The notes beneath the pieces were generated by a model. That model did no database searches. It was not told the origin of the DNA and saw nothing but the letters and a program-made list of their open reading frames with translations. Positions 9,413 through 17,848 of a stretch of DNA of 64,000 bases are shown in pieces. Location: assembly GCF_007860175.1 (NCBI RefSeq), contig NZ_SJPX01000006.1, positions 746,074 through 810,073 of the forward strand, in the 5' to 3' direction. The stretch's first letter is position 1. The number at the start of each line of letters is the position of its first letter. The position numbers and the translations under genes are program-made. The DNA is from Rubripirellula reticaptiva. Its GTDB lineage: Bacteria > Planctomycetota > Planctomycetia > Pirellulales > Pirellulaceae.

Positions 9413-10969
9413 ATGACAATGCCAAGACCAGATCGAACGTTCGCATTTTCCGTCGCGGTATCCTTGATGGTTGTTGCATCGACAGCCTCGCAGGCAACAG
9501 CGGATGAATCGTGGACGATCGACAGCCAGAGCGATTGGATCGATGCGGTTGCCGTTCAAACCAATTTGGACCTCAAGGATGGGATGGCTACGCCAACGGC
9601 AAATTCGGCGATATTCCGCAGCAAGCCGAAGTCGTTCAATGAAAAACGCACTGCTAAATCGATTGTTGTTGCCCAGTCGTCGGTCTGGGAGAACTGGGAA
9701 CCGACGCCAAACATTGGTCCTCAAAATCTCGCGGATGCCCCGGTCCTGCTCAGACGCGGACCGGACGACTATTGGATGTTCGGCCGATACAGCAGGCCTC
9801 GTCCCAGGAAATCAACAAAGGAAGGCAAGTCGTCGCCTGCCGATCCAGCTTTTATTCCCAAAGCAGCGACGCTTGCAGGTTTCGAGATTCCATTACAAAC
9901 GACGATTTACAAAAATCAGTTTGACGCGCTTGGTGGATTAAAAAAGGGATTGGGCGGTTACCACGCCTGGCAAAGTCGGGACATGGTCAACTGGGTACAC
10001 CACGGCCCGATCACCGACAGCAAGGGTAAGTGGATGACGACGGCAGAGTTCGCTGACGGCAAAGCGTATTTCTACTACGACTTCCCCAACGATCAGGATC
10101 CGCATCTCTACATTGACGACGACCTTACCGACGGCCTACCCGGCAAAAACATGGGGATCGCATTCAAAGATCCTACGCACGGTTCGGATTGCGGTTTCAT
10201 CCGTGACCTCGATGGAAAGTTCCATGTCATCGCGGAAGACTGGAGCCCGATCAATGCCAAGACCCACGCTTGGGATTCGCCGCTTGCCACCCATGCGATC
10301 AGCGCCGATGGAATTAAAGACTTCAATATCCTGGCGCCACCCGTTGATCATCGCACCAAGGCGACCGGAAAAATTGGAACTTACAAGCATCCTCACTGGA
10401 CCAAAGAAGATCCAGCAAACTACAAAACAAGCATTGCCGAGTACGAAATCCACGAACCCGAGCAAGACGCCTACGGTGACTGGGCAATGATTGCGATCGG
10501 CGGGCAATACTATCTGTTTTGCGACTACGATCCAGCATCAGGTGACGGAATGAGTGTCGGACGATTCACGGCGCCGACAATCGATGGTCCATTCACTTGG
10601 TGTGGGCACGTCGGCAAAGGCCATCCGGATCCCGACGTGATCTTTGCCGAAGGCAAGTTCTATCTAGCGACCCAACAAAAGTCCGATTTTGTCAGCCCCG
10701 GACCATGGGTAGAAAATGTCGAAGTGCGAGTTGGTGTCGACACTAACAATGACAGTTCCATCAACAAATGGACGGATTGGCAAACCGTCAAGGAAACTTA
10801 CAGCGATGTCCCCGGATTCGCAAAACAGGTCGCAAAAACACCGGCACAGTTGGATCTGTCTGACCTGCCGGCCGGATACGGTTTTCAGTTTGAATTTAAG
10901 ATCACCGACACGACCGAAAACACGTCCAAGCCAATACTGGATTCCATTCGGATCAGTTTTAGTAACTAG
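9413..10969 (+). CDS. Secreted glycoside hydrolase family 43-like beta-propeller protein
   Basis: ATG 9413 (or ATG 9419) starts a signal peptide ending near ASQATA. The body shows a five-bladed-propeller pattern like GH43/GH117-type proteins: NLADAPVLLRRGPDDYWMF (first blade), YHAWQSRDMVNWVHHGP, GKAYFYYDFPNDQDPHLYID, GFIRDLDGKFHVIAEDW, GQYYLFCDYD, and GHPDPDVIFAEGKFYLATQ. The 'SRDMVNWVHHGP' strand is typical of the family. The last ~110 residues (VENVEVRVGVDTNNDSS...) form a separate beta-sandwich-like tail. The acid/base and nucleophile residues could not be assigned securely, so activity is an inference. It probably cleaves the backbone or side chains of the glycan desulfated by the neighbouring sulfatases. 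Confidence 0.75.
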   Translation: MTMPRPDRTFAFSVAVSLMVVASTASQATADESWTIDSQSDWIDAVAVQTNLDLKDGMATPTANSAIFRSKPKSFNEKRTAKSIVVAQSSVWENWEPTPNIGPQNLADAPVLLRRGPDDYWMFGRYSRPRPRKSTKEGKSSPADPAFIPKAATLAGFEIPLQTTIYKNQFDALGGLKKGLGGYHAWQSRDMVNWVHHGPITDSKGKWMTTAEFADGKAYFYYDFPNDQDPHLYIDDDLTDGLPGKNMGIAFKDPTHGSDCGFIRDLDGKFHVIAEDWSPINAKTHAWDSPLATHAISADGIKDFNILAPPVDHRTKATGKIGTYKHPHWTKEDPANYKTSIAEYEIHEPEQDAYGDWAMIAIGGQYYLFCDYDPASGDGMSVGRFTAPTIDGPFTWCGHVGKGHPDPDVIFAEGKFYLATQQKSDFVSPGPWVENVEVRVGVDTNNDSSINKWTDWQTVKETYSDVPGFAKQVAKTPAQLDLSDLPAGYGFQFEFKITDTTENTSKPILDSIRISFSN

Positions 10970-11042
10970 CCAACCGTCCTTTCGCCGGCAAGGCCCCAAG
11001 CCGCCATCCGATTTCTCAGTCCTCGAAATTAGCCAATGACCG

Positions 11043-11903
11043 ATGCTCAATCTTCGTTTCTCTCTATTGCTGCTACTTACTCTATCAGTCAGTCACGTTT
11101 TCGCGGACGACAAGATCACCGCTTACGAAGATCTGGAATTTGCAAAAGTCCAAACCAACGTGGGCGAGAAGACTCTAAAACTCGACCTCTATCGACCGAA
11201 AAATGACGAAGCCTTGCCTGGGATCGTGTTGGTTCACGGCGGCGGTTGGTCAGGTGGAACTAAAGAGTCGTTTCGACCGCTGGCACGCGAGTTGGCGACG
11301 GACGACTATGTGGTCATTACCATTGAATATCGTTTGTCAGGCGAGGCGATGTTTCCAAGTGCAGTGGAAGACTGCAAAGCTGCAATTCGCTGGCTTCGTG
11401 CTCACGCGGCAGAGTACAAAGTCGATCCCAAGCGAATCGGCGCCGTCGGCGGCTCTGCCGGCGGACATCTAACCGGAATGGTCGCAACGACCGTTGGTAA
11501 GTACGACGTGGGCAATCACCTGGATCAGTCAAGCGAACTGCAAGCCGCCGTCTTGCTTGGTGCGGGCGTGGATCAAGTCAAACGGTCCGAGGAATCAGCA
11601 AAACCCATTCAAAACTGCGTCGTCTTCTTCGGTGGAACGTTGAATGAAAAACGCGAAATCTATGCCGAGGCGTCGCCCATCACTCACGTCTCGGCAAAGA
11701 CCTGCCCGATTCTGTTCATGGATGGCGAAAAGGATCGCCCGGGAATGCGCTACGTCGACATTCGCCCTAAGCTTGATCAGTTCGGAATCGACAACGAGTT
11801 CATCATGATCCCCGGAGCGAAACATGGCCAATGGAACAAGCAGCCGTTTCGCGAGTTGTATCGAAACGAGTTTCACAAGTTCTTTGACGCAAATCTGAAG
11901 TAG
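11043..11903 (+). CDS. Secreted alpha/beta hydrolase, acetyl-esterase/lipase family
   Basis: The protein starts with a signal peptide (MLNLRFSLLLLLTLSVSHVFA). It is a 286-aa esterase of the BD-FAE/Aes type: oxyanion hole HGGGWSGG, nucleophile elbow GGSAGG, acid residue likely in MDGEKD, and catalytic His in GAKHGQW. It matches the first domain of the fusion protein at 400-1920 in order and spacing of motifs but lacks the SGNH domain, so the two are probably paralogues. Start lies 73 bp after the GH43-like gene on the same strand, consistent with one transcript. Likely removes acetyl or feruloyl-type esters from a polysaccharide; the true substrate is unknown. Confidence 0.88.
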   Translation: MLNLRFSLLLLLTLSVSHVFADDKITAYEDLEFAKVQTNVGEKTLKLDLYRPKNDEALPGIVLVHGGGWSGGTKESFRPLARELATDDYVVITIEYRLSGEAMFPSAVEDCKAAIRWLRAHAAEYKVDPKRIGAVGGSAGGHLTGMVATTVGKYDVGNHLDQSSELQAAVLLGAGVDQVKRSEESAKPIQNCVVFFGGTLNEKREIYAEASPITHVSAKTCPILFMDGEKDRPGMRYVDIRPKLDQFGIDNEFIMIPGAKHGQWNKQPFRELYRNEFHKFFDANLK

Positions 11904-12034
11904 CGTTGCTTCGTGCCCGCAACTTTACCGCGGCGCCGATCCTAACGCGAAGAAGCCCAGACGCTGACTGAGCTTTCGCTGGACTGTTTTGATCTCTTTC
12001 CCACTTCAAACTTTCTGAGATTCCCAAAACCATC

Positions 12035-12985
12035 GTGCCGAATCTTCCCTGGACCAATCCGAACCCGTTGATGTTGGCGCCGATGCAGGGGCTTACCAAT
12101 CGTGCTCTACGGGCAGTCTATGGCGAACTTGCCACACCCGACGTGTTGTTCACCGAGTTTGTCCGAGTACGACCGAATGCCAAGAAGGTGATCGCCGATT
12201 CTGACTTTGTCGAAGCGACAACTTCGGTTCCGGGGATCCCGCTTGTGGTGCAAGTCATTGGCTGCGCTGACGACGGAGTGGTCGATGCAGTCAGCGACCT
12301 GGTCGCACGTGGTGTCCAGCATATCAACGTCAACATGGGATGCCCGTTCGGACGCATGACATCGGTTCTCGCAGGCGGCGGCATGTTCAAGTATCCCGAG
12401 ACGGTCTATCCGATGCTCGCCGCAATGCGGCAAATTGTGCCAGGTTCACTCTCGGTCAAAACCCGACTTGGCATCGACGACCAACGCGAAGTTTTTTCGG
12501 TCTTGGATGCGTTCGAAAAAGCAAGCGTTGACTTCCTGGTCGTTCACTCACGCACGGTAAAACAAAAATACAAAGGCGAAGCTGATCACGATCTGTCGCG
12601 CGAGATTGTCCTGGCTGCCGCGATGCCCGTCATTGCAAACGGAGACATCCGATCGGTCGAGGACGCCCAACGTGTGATGAAGCAAACGGGTGCCGCAGGA
12701 TTGATGCTAGGACGAGGTGCGATCGCCGATCACAAAATATTCGATCGCATCCGAAGCCGAGAACCGGGCAATCCATCAGCGGAAGCCAGACAACAAGAGG
12801 TGACAGAGCGTTTGCGGCGGCTACTTGATGGATACGAAGACATCTTTCACGGTGACGCTCAGGTGATGGTGAAATTTAAAGAGGTCCTCGCGCATATAGA
12901 GGCTCCTGAACTTGACCGTTTGAAGAAACGATTAAAAAAAGCAAGCTCCTGCATGACTCTTCGGCAACAGTTGCAAGCAATCTGA
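12035..12985 (+). CDS. tRNA-dihydrouridine synthase (Dus family)
   Basis: GTG start at 12035. The enzyme reduces uridine to dihydrouridine in tRNA using FMN and NADPH in the cytoplasm. The TIM barrel opens with LMLAPMQGLTNRALR (FMN site), continues with VQVIGC, HINVNMGCPFGRMTSVLAGGG (catalytic Cys in NMGCP), SVKTRLGI, FLVVHSRTVKQKYKGEADHD and ends with PVIANGDI and GLMLGRGAIADH (phosphate binding). 316 aa with a helical C-terminal domain, as in DusC-type proteins; I do not assign a subfamily. The first ~130 bp upstream contain no other gene. No connection with the carbohydrate genes before it is apparent. Confidence 0.93.
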   Translation: MPNLPWTNPNPLMLAPMQGLTNRALRAVYGELATPDVLFTEFVRVRPNAKKVIADSDFVEATTSVPGIPLVVQVIGCADDGVVDAVSDLVARGVQHINVNMGCPFGRMTSVLAGGGMFKYPETVYPMLAAMRQIVPGSLSVKTRLGIDDQREVFSVLDAFEKASVDFLVVHSRTVKQKYKGEADHDLSREIVLAAAMPVIANGDIRSVEDAQRVMKQTGAAGLMLGRGAIADHKIFDRIRSREPGNPSAEARQQEVTERLRRLLDGYEDIFHGDAQVMVKFKEVLAHIEAPELDRLKKRLKKASSCMTLRQQLQAI

Positions 12986-13318
12986 ATGCGAATGAGGTAG
13001 CAGAGTTGGCTCGAACTGTGGGCCAAACGCAAATCGCTGACAGGACGCTCAAATTGCGGATCGAACACCGGCCGATAGACGTTCCATCATTTGCCACGAG
13101 ATTTGACGATTGCTCGGATTGCGAGAATGCCACTCTCCGGCTTCCTCCTTGCCGAAAAGTTCGCCGAGCGGACTTCATTGCGGGTGGCACAAATCCGTGC
13201 AGTGCAACCTGCTTTCCGTTCGAGCGATTCAATCAACCAAATCACCACTGGCCGATAACCAAGCAATCGCTCTCGCGTTGGACGATCGTACGCAAATTTC
13301 CCCGCCACTTTGATCCAA
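12986..13318. other. Gene-poor spacer
   Basis: About 330 bp between convergent genes. A 79-codon minus-strand frame (13087-13326) overlaps the end of the phosphatase gene, but it has no recognisable domain and an arginine-rich composition expected of a chance frame. I see no hairpin with a T-run and no RNA gene. Confidence 0.3.
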
Positions 13319-14275
13319 TCAAGCATCCATGTTTTCCTTTCTCACCCAGTGAAACTTGTCCGCCGACAATGTCTGTTCGCCATCCCAGCGATATGCGACC
13401 AGCTTACCGCCTTTGGCCACGCTGTAGTCCGTGCAGGCAACATTGCTAGCCAGTGGCGACGGCGTACCGGTCAGCCAATAGTGACCAAAGAACACGGGCG
13501 ATGCATCCCGCGGATAAGTTTGAAACGATGCTAAATCAGAATCAACAATTCTGACATCCGGAACTTCATCACTGCCAAGATGGTGCTGGCGATAGCTTCG
13601 GCCAACACCGTTTTCGTACCACTTGATACGAACAGAACCGCGCTGTTGTCCTGCCCTGTCGACGATCGAGTGCCCAGCCGGCAATTGCAACTCGGGTCCC
13701 TTTAACACATTCTCGATTGCAAGATTCAGGTCGCTATCAGAGTCTTCTGCCAACGTTAGAAAATCAGGCGTGAATTGTCCACTGGTTGCAATCGCACGGT
13801 TGATACAATCGATCCCCTGTGTCTGCCACGACGCATGAGCAACACGGATTGCACCAATGTCAATCGCGACGGGAAGCGTCTTGAACCAATCAACGGTATC
13901 CACGATCTCTTTGGTTGAAAGCTGGTTCAAAGTCGCCTGATGCTGTTTCAAATTCTTGACAGAATGAGGCCGAAACCATCCGTCATGTTTTCCCGCCCGC
14001 CGAGTGTGAAACGCGATCGCGTTGTATTCGTGATTCCCCATCACGGCCAACGCGTCCCCGGCGTCCACCATCGCACGAACAATCGCAATCACTTCGCCGA
14101 TTGCTGGTCCGCGATCGACAAAGTCGCCGACGAAAACAGCCTTTCGATTGGCACACCGAAACCCGTTGCCATTGCGCGAGTAACCAAGGTCAAACAGCAG
14201 AGCTTTCAATTGATCCGCGTGCCCATGGATATCACCAATGATGTCGAAGGATATTCGCCGATTGGTTACTATCAA
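13319..14275 (-). CDS. Calcineurin-like metallophosphoesterase (PrpE/ApaH-like)
   Basis: Contains the full series of metallophosphatase motifs: DIIGDIHGHADQL (D-x-H), VFVGDFVDRGP (GDxxDRG), VMGNHEYNA (GNHE), VAHASW and FFGHYW (GH). This order and the GDIHG..GDFVDRGP spacing match Ser/Thr-phosphatase-like and diadenosine tetraphosphatase (PrpE/ApaH) enzymes. Cytoplasmic, no signal peptide. I chose TTG 14275, ten bases after a GGGA element, so that the protein begins a few residues before the first strand; a longer frame from TTG 14335 adds 20 residues that do not belong to the fold. About 318 aa, longer than PrpE. Substrate could be Ap4A, cyclic nucleotides or a phosphoprotein. Confidence 0.85.
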   Translation of the reverse strand: MIVTNRRISFDIIGDIHGHADQLKALLFDLGYSRNGNGFRCANRKAVFVGDFVDRGPAIGEVIAIVRAMVDAGDALAVMGNHEYNAIAFHTRRAGKHDGWFRPHSVKNLKQHQATLNQLSTKEIVDTVDWFKTLPVAIDIGAIRVAHASWQTQGIDCINRAIATSGQFTPDFLTLAEDSDSDLNLAIENVLKGPELQLPAGHSIVDRAGQQRGSVRIKWYENGVGRSYRQHHLGSDEVPDVRIVDSDLASFQTYPRDASPVFFGHYWLTGTPSPLASNVACTDYSVAKGGKLVAYRWDGEQTLSADKFHWVRKENMDA

Positions 14276-14510
14276 AACTCGAATCCCATTTACGTCGCAG
14301 CAAGCATCGATCGCAAGAAATCTCGCCAACGTCAACTGACATCGAATACGCTATCGTTCCGGTGGTTGTATTCTTGTCGTTCGAAAGAGTCAACTTATCC
14401 GAGAACCGTTGGCATCTTGTTCGCGCAGCCTCAAAGCGACAGATTCATGTGGGTCACAATGCGCAGGGTGAGCGAGCGATTGACATCAGTATTCACGCAA
14501 GGGATTCTTT

Positions 14511-14738
14511 ATGATCTGGCTGGACCGGTTACCGTTGTTCCTCTTTATCGTGGCGGCGCTAACGCTAGGACTGGCACCGTTTGTCCCCGAGCCGCACATT
14601 TGGGAAAAACTCAAGATGTTGGCTGGCGGTACCCTCAGCCGGCCGATCGACGTCTTCGATCTGCTGCTGCATGCGACGCCGTGGTTGTTGCTAACCGCTA
14701 AAATCGCCCGCATGCTGATGCAGCAAAATGATGCCTGA
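14511..14738 (+). CDS. Small conserved inner-membrane protein
   Basis: 75 aa, ATG with an AAGGGA ribosome site seven bases upstream. Two hydrophobic segments: LPLFLFIVAALTLGLAPF (residues ~8-25) and DLLLHATPWLLLTAKIARM (~49-68), joined by a conserved-looking loop PEPHIWEKLKMLAGGTLSRP. Proteins of this pattern occur widely in bacteria and are sometimes annotated 'RND transporter' although far too small to be one; the name is not evidence of function. It stands alone between a phosphatase and the remnant at 14862. Confidence 0.65.
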   Translation: MIWLDRLPLFLFIVAALTLGLAPFVPEPHIWEKLKMLAGGTLSRPIDVFDLLLHATPWLLLTAKIARMLMQQNDA

Positions 14739-14861
14739 ATGATGGATTTACGTTGCTGCTTCCGCGTCACCGACAACGTCGCACAATCAGAAAAAACACC
14801 TCTCAGTGTGTCAAAGATCGAAAACCGGTCGCGTTTTGTACTTTGTATTGTAGAGGAACCT

Positions 14862-14990
14862 ATGCCGAAGATACCAATGCCGGAAACGAGCGAAAGTCTG
14901 CTGATTCGCGTCCACAATCCCGCAACCGCGACAATCGCTTCAGAAACGACAAGCCGATGGCTACACTTCGATCACGCAGCAAAAAATTGA
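14862..14990 (+). pseudogene. N-terminal remnant of an ECF sigma factor gene (tentative)
   Basis: The reading MPETSESLLIRVHNP (ATG 14877, with an in-frame ATG at 14862) is very like the N-terminus of planctomycete ECF-type sigma factors (M.ETxESLLxRVxDP). The match ends after about 15 residues and the frame stops at 14990. The following ~200 bp (to 15198) give no sigma-2 or sigma-4 helices in any frame I tried. I therefore read this as the decayed start of a lost sigma factor gene. The short match could be chance. Apart from this the spacer 14739-15198 holds no recognisable feature. Confidence 0.35.
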
Positions 14991-15198
14991 TCGAGTCAAG
15001 AACTTCTTCCAGACAGGGCATTCGATGCTGCTTGTTTCAAGTGCTCAGGTCGCTTCGATGCCGGAACTGAGCGAGTAGTCCTTTGTCGCAAGCCGATGTG
15101 TAAGTTACTGATTCGCAAAACACCAGCGTGCGACACGTCTCGGCCCAATCGTCAAGACACGCCCCTACGAAACCGTCCGCCAGACATGCAAGCGACTG

Positions 15199-15918
15199 CT
15201 ACTTTGCGTGTGGCTTCTTAAACCTCAGCAGATAATTCTCCTCGAATGATTTGACTGGAACTTCATCGATAAAATCGAAACCTGCCGCAACCACCTCAGC
15301 TTGAAATACTTCCTTCCCTGCCCGCATGTGGCCAATCAGGAACTCTCGCGTTACACCCGGGATTCGGTTGAAGTCGACCAGTACCAATCGGCCACCTGGC
15401 TTTAGAGCTCGAAAGATCGAGGCCAATGATTGTTGCGGGCTTTCAAAGTGATGATACGTGTCACAGATGAAGACCAGATCAACCGAATCGGGTGGCAAGC
15501 GAATCGAAACATCCGTCCCCAAAACCGTGGTCAGATTTTCAATTCCGTCAGCGGTCGCTCGCATGGCGATGTGTTGCAAAAACTTTGGTGCGATATCAAC
15601 GCTGTAAACCCATCCATCCCAACCAGTCTTCTTGGCAAACAGGCGACTGTAGAACCCCGTGCCCGCACCAACATCGGCGATCCGTTGTCCCGGTTGAATG
15701 TCACACGCCGCCATGACGTCTTCACGAGCGGCGTAGACCTCTCGGCTCTCGACCTCGAACTTCTCTAACCATTCATCAACCTTCAAATCAGGACTTTTGA
15801 AGTTGTCGTTGATACCGGCCGGCGGTGTCTTCAACGCTGCCGGCGCCTCCTGACTCCACGTCGACGTATTGGATACAAAGGCCAGGACACAAAGAGTAAC
15901 TGAGAAAAAGCACTTCAT
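15199..15918 (-). CDS. Class I SAM-dependent methyltransferase with an export signal
   Basis: 239 aa. The N-terminus is a signal peptide (MKCFFSVTLCVLAFVSNTSTWS), unusual for a SAM-dependent enzyme. The Rossmann methyltransferase core follows: IADVGAGTGFYSRLF (motif I, SAM binding), VYSVDIAP (acidic end of strand 2), VFICDTYHHFESPQQ (motif IV), ALKPGGRLVLVDF (motif VI), and a C-terminal strand VKSFEENYLLRFKK. Its ATG overlaps the stop of the ABC ATPase gene by 4 bp (ATGA), so it belongs to the exporter operon 19029-15199. Planctomycete proteins of this kind are often labelled 'methyltransferase' with a signal peptide; how SAM would reach it is unclear. Confidence 0.85.
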   Translation of the reverse strand: MKCFFSVTLCVLAFVSNTSTWSQEAPAALKTPPAGINDNFKSPDLKVDEWLEKFEVESREVYAAREDVMAACDIQPGQRIADVGAGTGFYSRLFAKKTGWDGWVYSVDIAPKFLQHIAMRATADGIENLTTVLGTDVSIRLPPDSVDLVFICDTYHHFESPQQSLASIFRALKPGGRLVLVDFNRIPGVTREFLIGHMRAGKEVFQAEVVAAGFDFIDEVPVKSFEENYLLRFKKPHAK

Positions 15919-16640
15919 TTCGATACTTCCATTGTTGTGGTTTTGGTTCTATTTAGAATTCCGTCTTCCATTTCGTACGTCGTGTCAAAGACATCCAATG
16001 ATCGATGATCGTGTGTGACGACAATTACACCAGCCCCCTGTTCGTGAGCAACTTTGGCGAATAACTCCATCACCTGTCGCCCGCGCTGACCATCGAGCGC
16101 CGCGGTGGGTTCGTCAGCAAGAATCACACTCGGGCTGTTGGCCAGCGACCGGGCAACAGCAATCCTCTGCTGCTGGCCGCCGGACAGCATGGACGGATAG
16201 TTGGCGGCGCGATCGGCCACGCCTAAGTAATCTAGTAACTCCATCGCTCGGCGATATGACGCTCGCTTCGATTGCCCGTTGAGCTGCATCGCGATTTGCA
16301 CGTTTTCGACAGCGGTCAAGAAGGGAATCAAATTCGATTTCTGAAAAATAAACCCAATGTGCCGGCGACGGAAGGATCGTAAGTTTGCATGAGCCGTCGC
16401 ACCATCAAGAACTAACTTGTCACCAATCGTAATCTGTCCCGAAGTTGGCGGATTGATCAAACCAACGGCAGTAAGAAAAGTCGATTTCCCGCTGCCGCTA
16501 GGCCCAAGTAATGCGACGACTTCGCCTTGGGCAACCTGCATCGAGGCATCCCGCATCGCTACCACTTCGGTGTTCCCGCTGCCGTAGATTTTAGTCAACT
16601 TTGCTGCTTCGATCGCAATGGGTTTTGATTCCGTCGTCAT
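15915..16640 (-). CDS. ABC transporter ATP-binding protein (LolD/MacB/DevA type)
   Basis: ATG 16640 was chosen since it overlaps the permease stop by 4 bp (ATGA); the longer frame from 16679 would overlap by 43 bp. The ~241-aa protein has Walker A LLGPSGSGKST, Q-loop FIFQKSNLIPFLT, signature MLSGGQQQRIAVARSL, Walker B VILADEPTAALD and H-loop VVTHDHRS. These are features of the MacB/LolD/DevA class that works with FtsX-like permeases in periplasmic export or lipoprotein handling rather than import. Second gene from the end in the operon adaptor-permease-ATPase-methyltransferase. Confidence 0.93.
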   Translation of the reverse strand: MTTESKPIAIEAAKLTKIYGSGNTEVVAMRDASMQVAQGEVVALLGPSGSGKSTFLTAVGLINPPTSGQITIGDKLVLDGATAHANLRSFRRRHIGFIFQKSNLIPFLTAVENVQIAMQLNGQSKRASYRRAMELLDYLGVADRAANYPSMLSGGQQQRIAVARSLANSPSVILADEPTAALDGQRGRQVMELFAKVAHEQGAGVIVVTHDHRSLDVFDTTYEMEDGILNRTKTTTMEVSK

Positions 16641-17848
16641 GCCAGAGCCTCGTTCGGCGACACTTTCATCGCTTTCCAAATCCCGAGCAAACTGGAAACC
16701 ACTGAAATCCCAATCACGATTCCCGCCAGTTGAATTAAATCAGCATCCGCCAAGATGACGCGTCTTGGAAAAAGCGGGAAAAGCTGTTGCCCCACCAGAT
16801 ACGCAATACCAAATCCGACCACCCCCAAAATCAAAGCCTGTTGCAAGATCAGACCGAGGATCACCGTGTTGGGAGCGCCAATCAGTTTCAATAAGGCGAT
16901 CGAATGGATTTTGTCGAGAGTCAAGGTATACAAGATTAACGCCATGATGATCGCCGCGATCACGGTTAGCAGAACTCGAAACAAACCAATTTGCCGTCGC
17001 ACCCGTTCAACGCTGCCTTTTAGCAACAACTCTCGTTCACCTTCCTTAGTGAACACAGAAACATCACCCCAACCAGAAATCGTTTCCACGGCTTGGTCAA
17101 TGTTCGCACCGGGGGACATCGTCACCATCACGGCACTGATTTGCGGCCGTGCCACACCAGGCAATTCAGACGAGGGGCGAGCTGCGTTCTCCAGAATCAT
17201 CGGCTGCTGAATTCCCAACTCGAATTCGGCGCCGCGTCCTTCCCTTGCCGCTCGTTCCAATCGTACGGCTTCACCGGGCGTGTCGAATTGAATGGCTTGC
17301 GCGTCGCTGACCGTGAACATCGCGATGCCATCACCACTTGAACTGATCATGTTGTTGGTGATCCCCACGACGGAGTAGGTTTCCTTGCCGAGTTTAATTT
17401 GCTCACCCAAACCAAGTCCGAGCGTCTTGTCGGCGATCATTTCGTAATGCGCTTGGCGGAGCGGTCGACCGGCATTCAGTTCAACCCAGTCCCCCTTATC
17501 CAACGGCCAACTCAAACCAAGCACGGCGATACGAAGCGGCTTACCATCACGCTCGCGTTGGATCGTGTGGTAGACAAATTCACGTGACGACTTTACTCCG
17601 GGCACCGCTGCGGCCCGATACACCAAGTTCGATGGTACTCGCGACAATTCGGCAAATGGTCCGCGAGTACTTCTTTGAACGATCCACAAATCGGCATCCA
17701 CGCGTTCAATCAGTAACGTTGCGTCTTCGACGACGCCGCGGTAGATGCCCCCCATTCCCATCACGACCATCAACAACATTCCAATGCCGACGGTGGTCAG
17801 CACGAAACGCCCGAGGCTTTGACGGATGTCCCTGATCGCAAGGTTCAT
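16637..17848 (-). CDS. ABC transporter permease, DevC/MacB (FtsX) type
   Basis: 403 aa with the four-helix FtsX/MacB architecture: TM1 at the N-terminus (FVLTTVGIGMLLMVVMGMGG), a ~230-residue periplasmic MacB_PCD-like domain (LWIVQRSTRGPFAEL ... FTKEGERELL), then three C-terminal helices (LTVIAAIIMALILYTLTL, VILGLILQQALILGVVGFGI, LAGIVIGISVVSSLLGIW). The start overlaps the adaptor stop by 4 bp and the stop overlaps the ATPase start by 4 bp. Together with adaptor and ATPase it forms a DevBCA-like tripartite exporter of the inner membrane. No outer-membrane TolC-type partner is present in the window. The cargo is unknown. Confidence 0.9.
   Translation of the reverse strand: MNLAIRDIRQSLGRFVLTTVGIGMLLMVVMGMGGIYRGVVEDATLLIERVDADLWIVQRSTRGPFAELSRVPSNLVYRAAAVPGVKSSREFVYHTIQRERDGKPLRIAVLGLSWPLDKGDWVELNAGRPLRQAHYEMIADKTLGLGLGEQIKLGKETYSVVGITNNMISSSGDGIAMFTVSDAQAIQFDTPGEAVRLERAAREGRGAEFELGIQQPMILENAARPSSELPGVARPQISAVMVTMSPGANIDQAVETISGWGDVSVFTKEGERELLLKGSVERVRRQIGLFRVLLTVIAAIIMALILYTLTLDKIHSIALLKLIGAPNTVILGLILQQALILGVVGFGIAYLVGQQLFPLFPRRVILADADLIQLAGIVIGISVVSSLLGIWKAMKVSPNEALA

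Noticed and set aside
13087-13326. 79-codon minus-strand ORF overlapping the end of the phosphatase gene
   Set aside because: It could be coupled translationally, but has no domain, no ribosome site apart from the overlap, and an Arg/Lys-rich composition.
13940-14701. A 253-codon plus-strand open frame
   Set aside because: Antisense to the metallophosphoesterase gene and running through the small membrane protein gene in another frame; no recognisable pattern.
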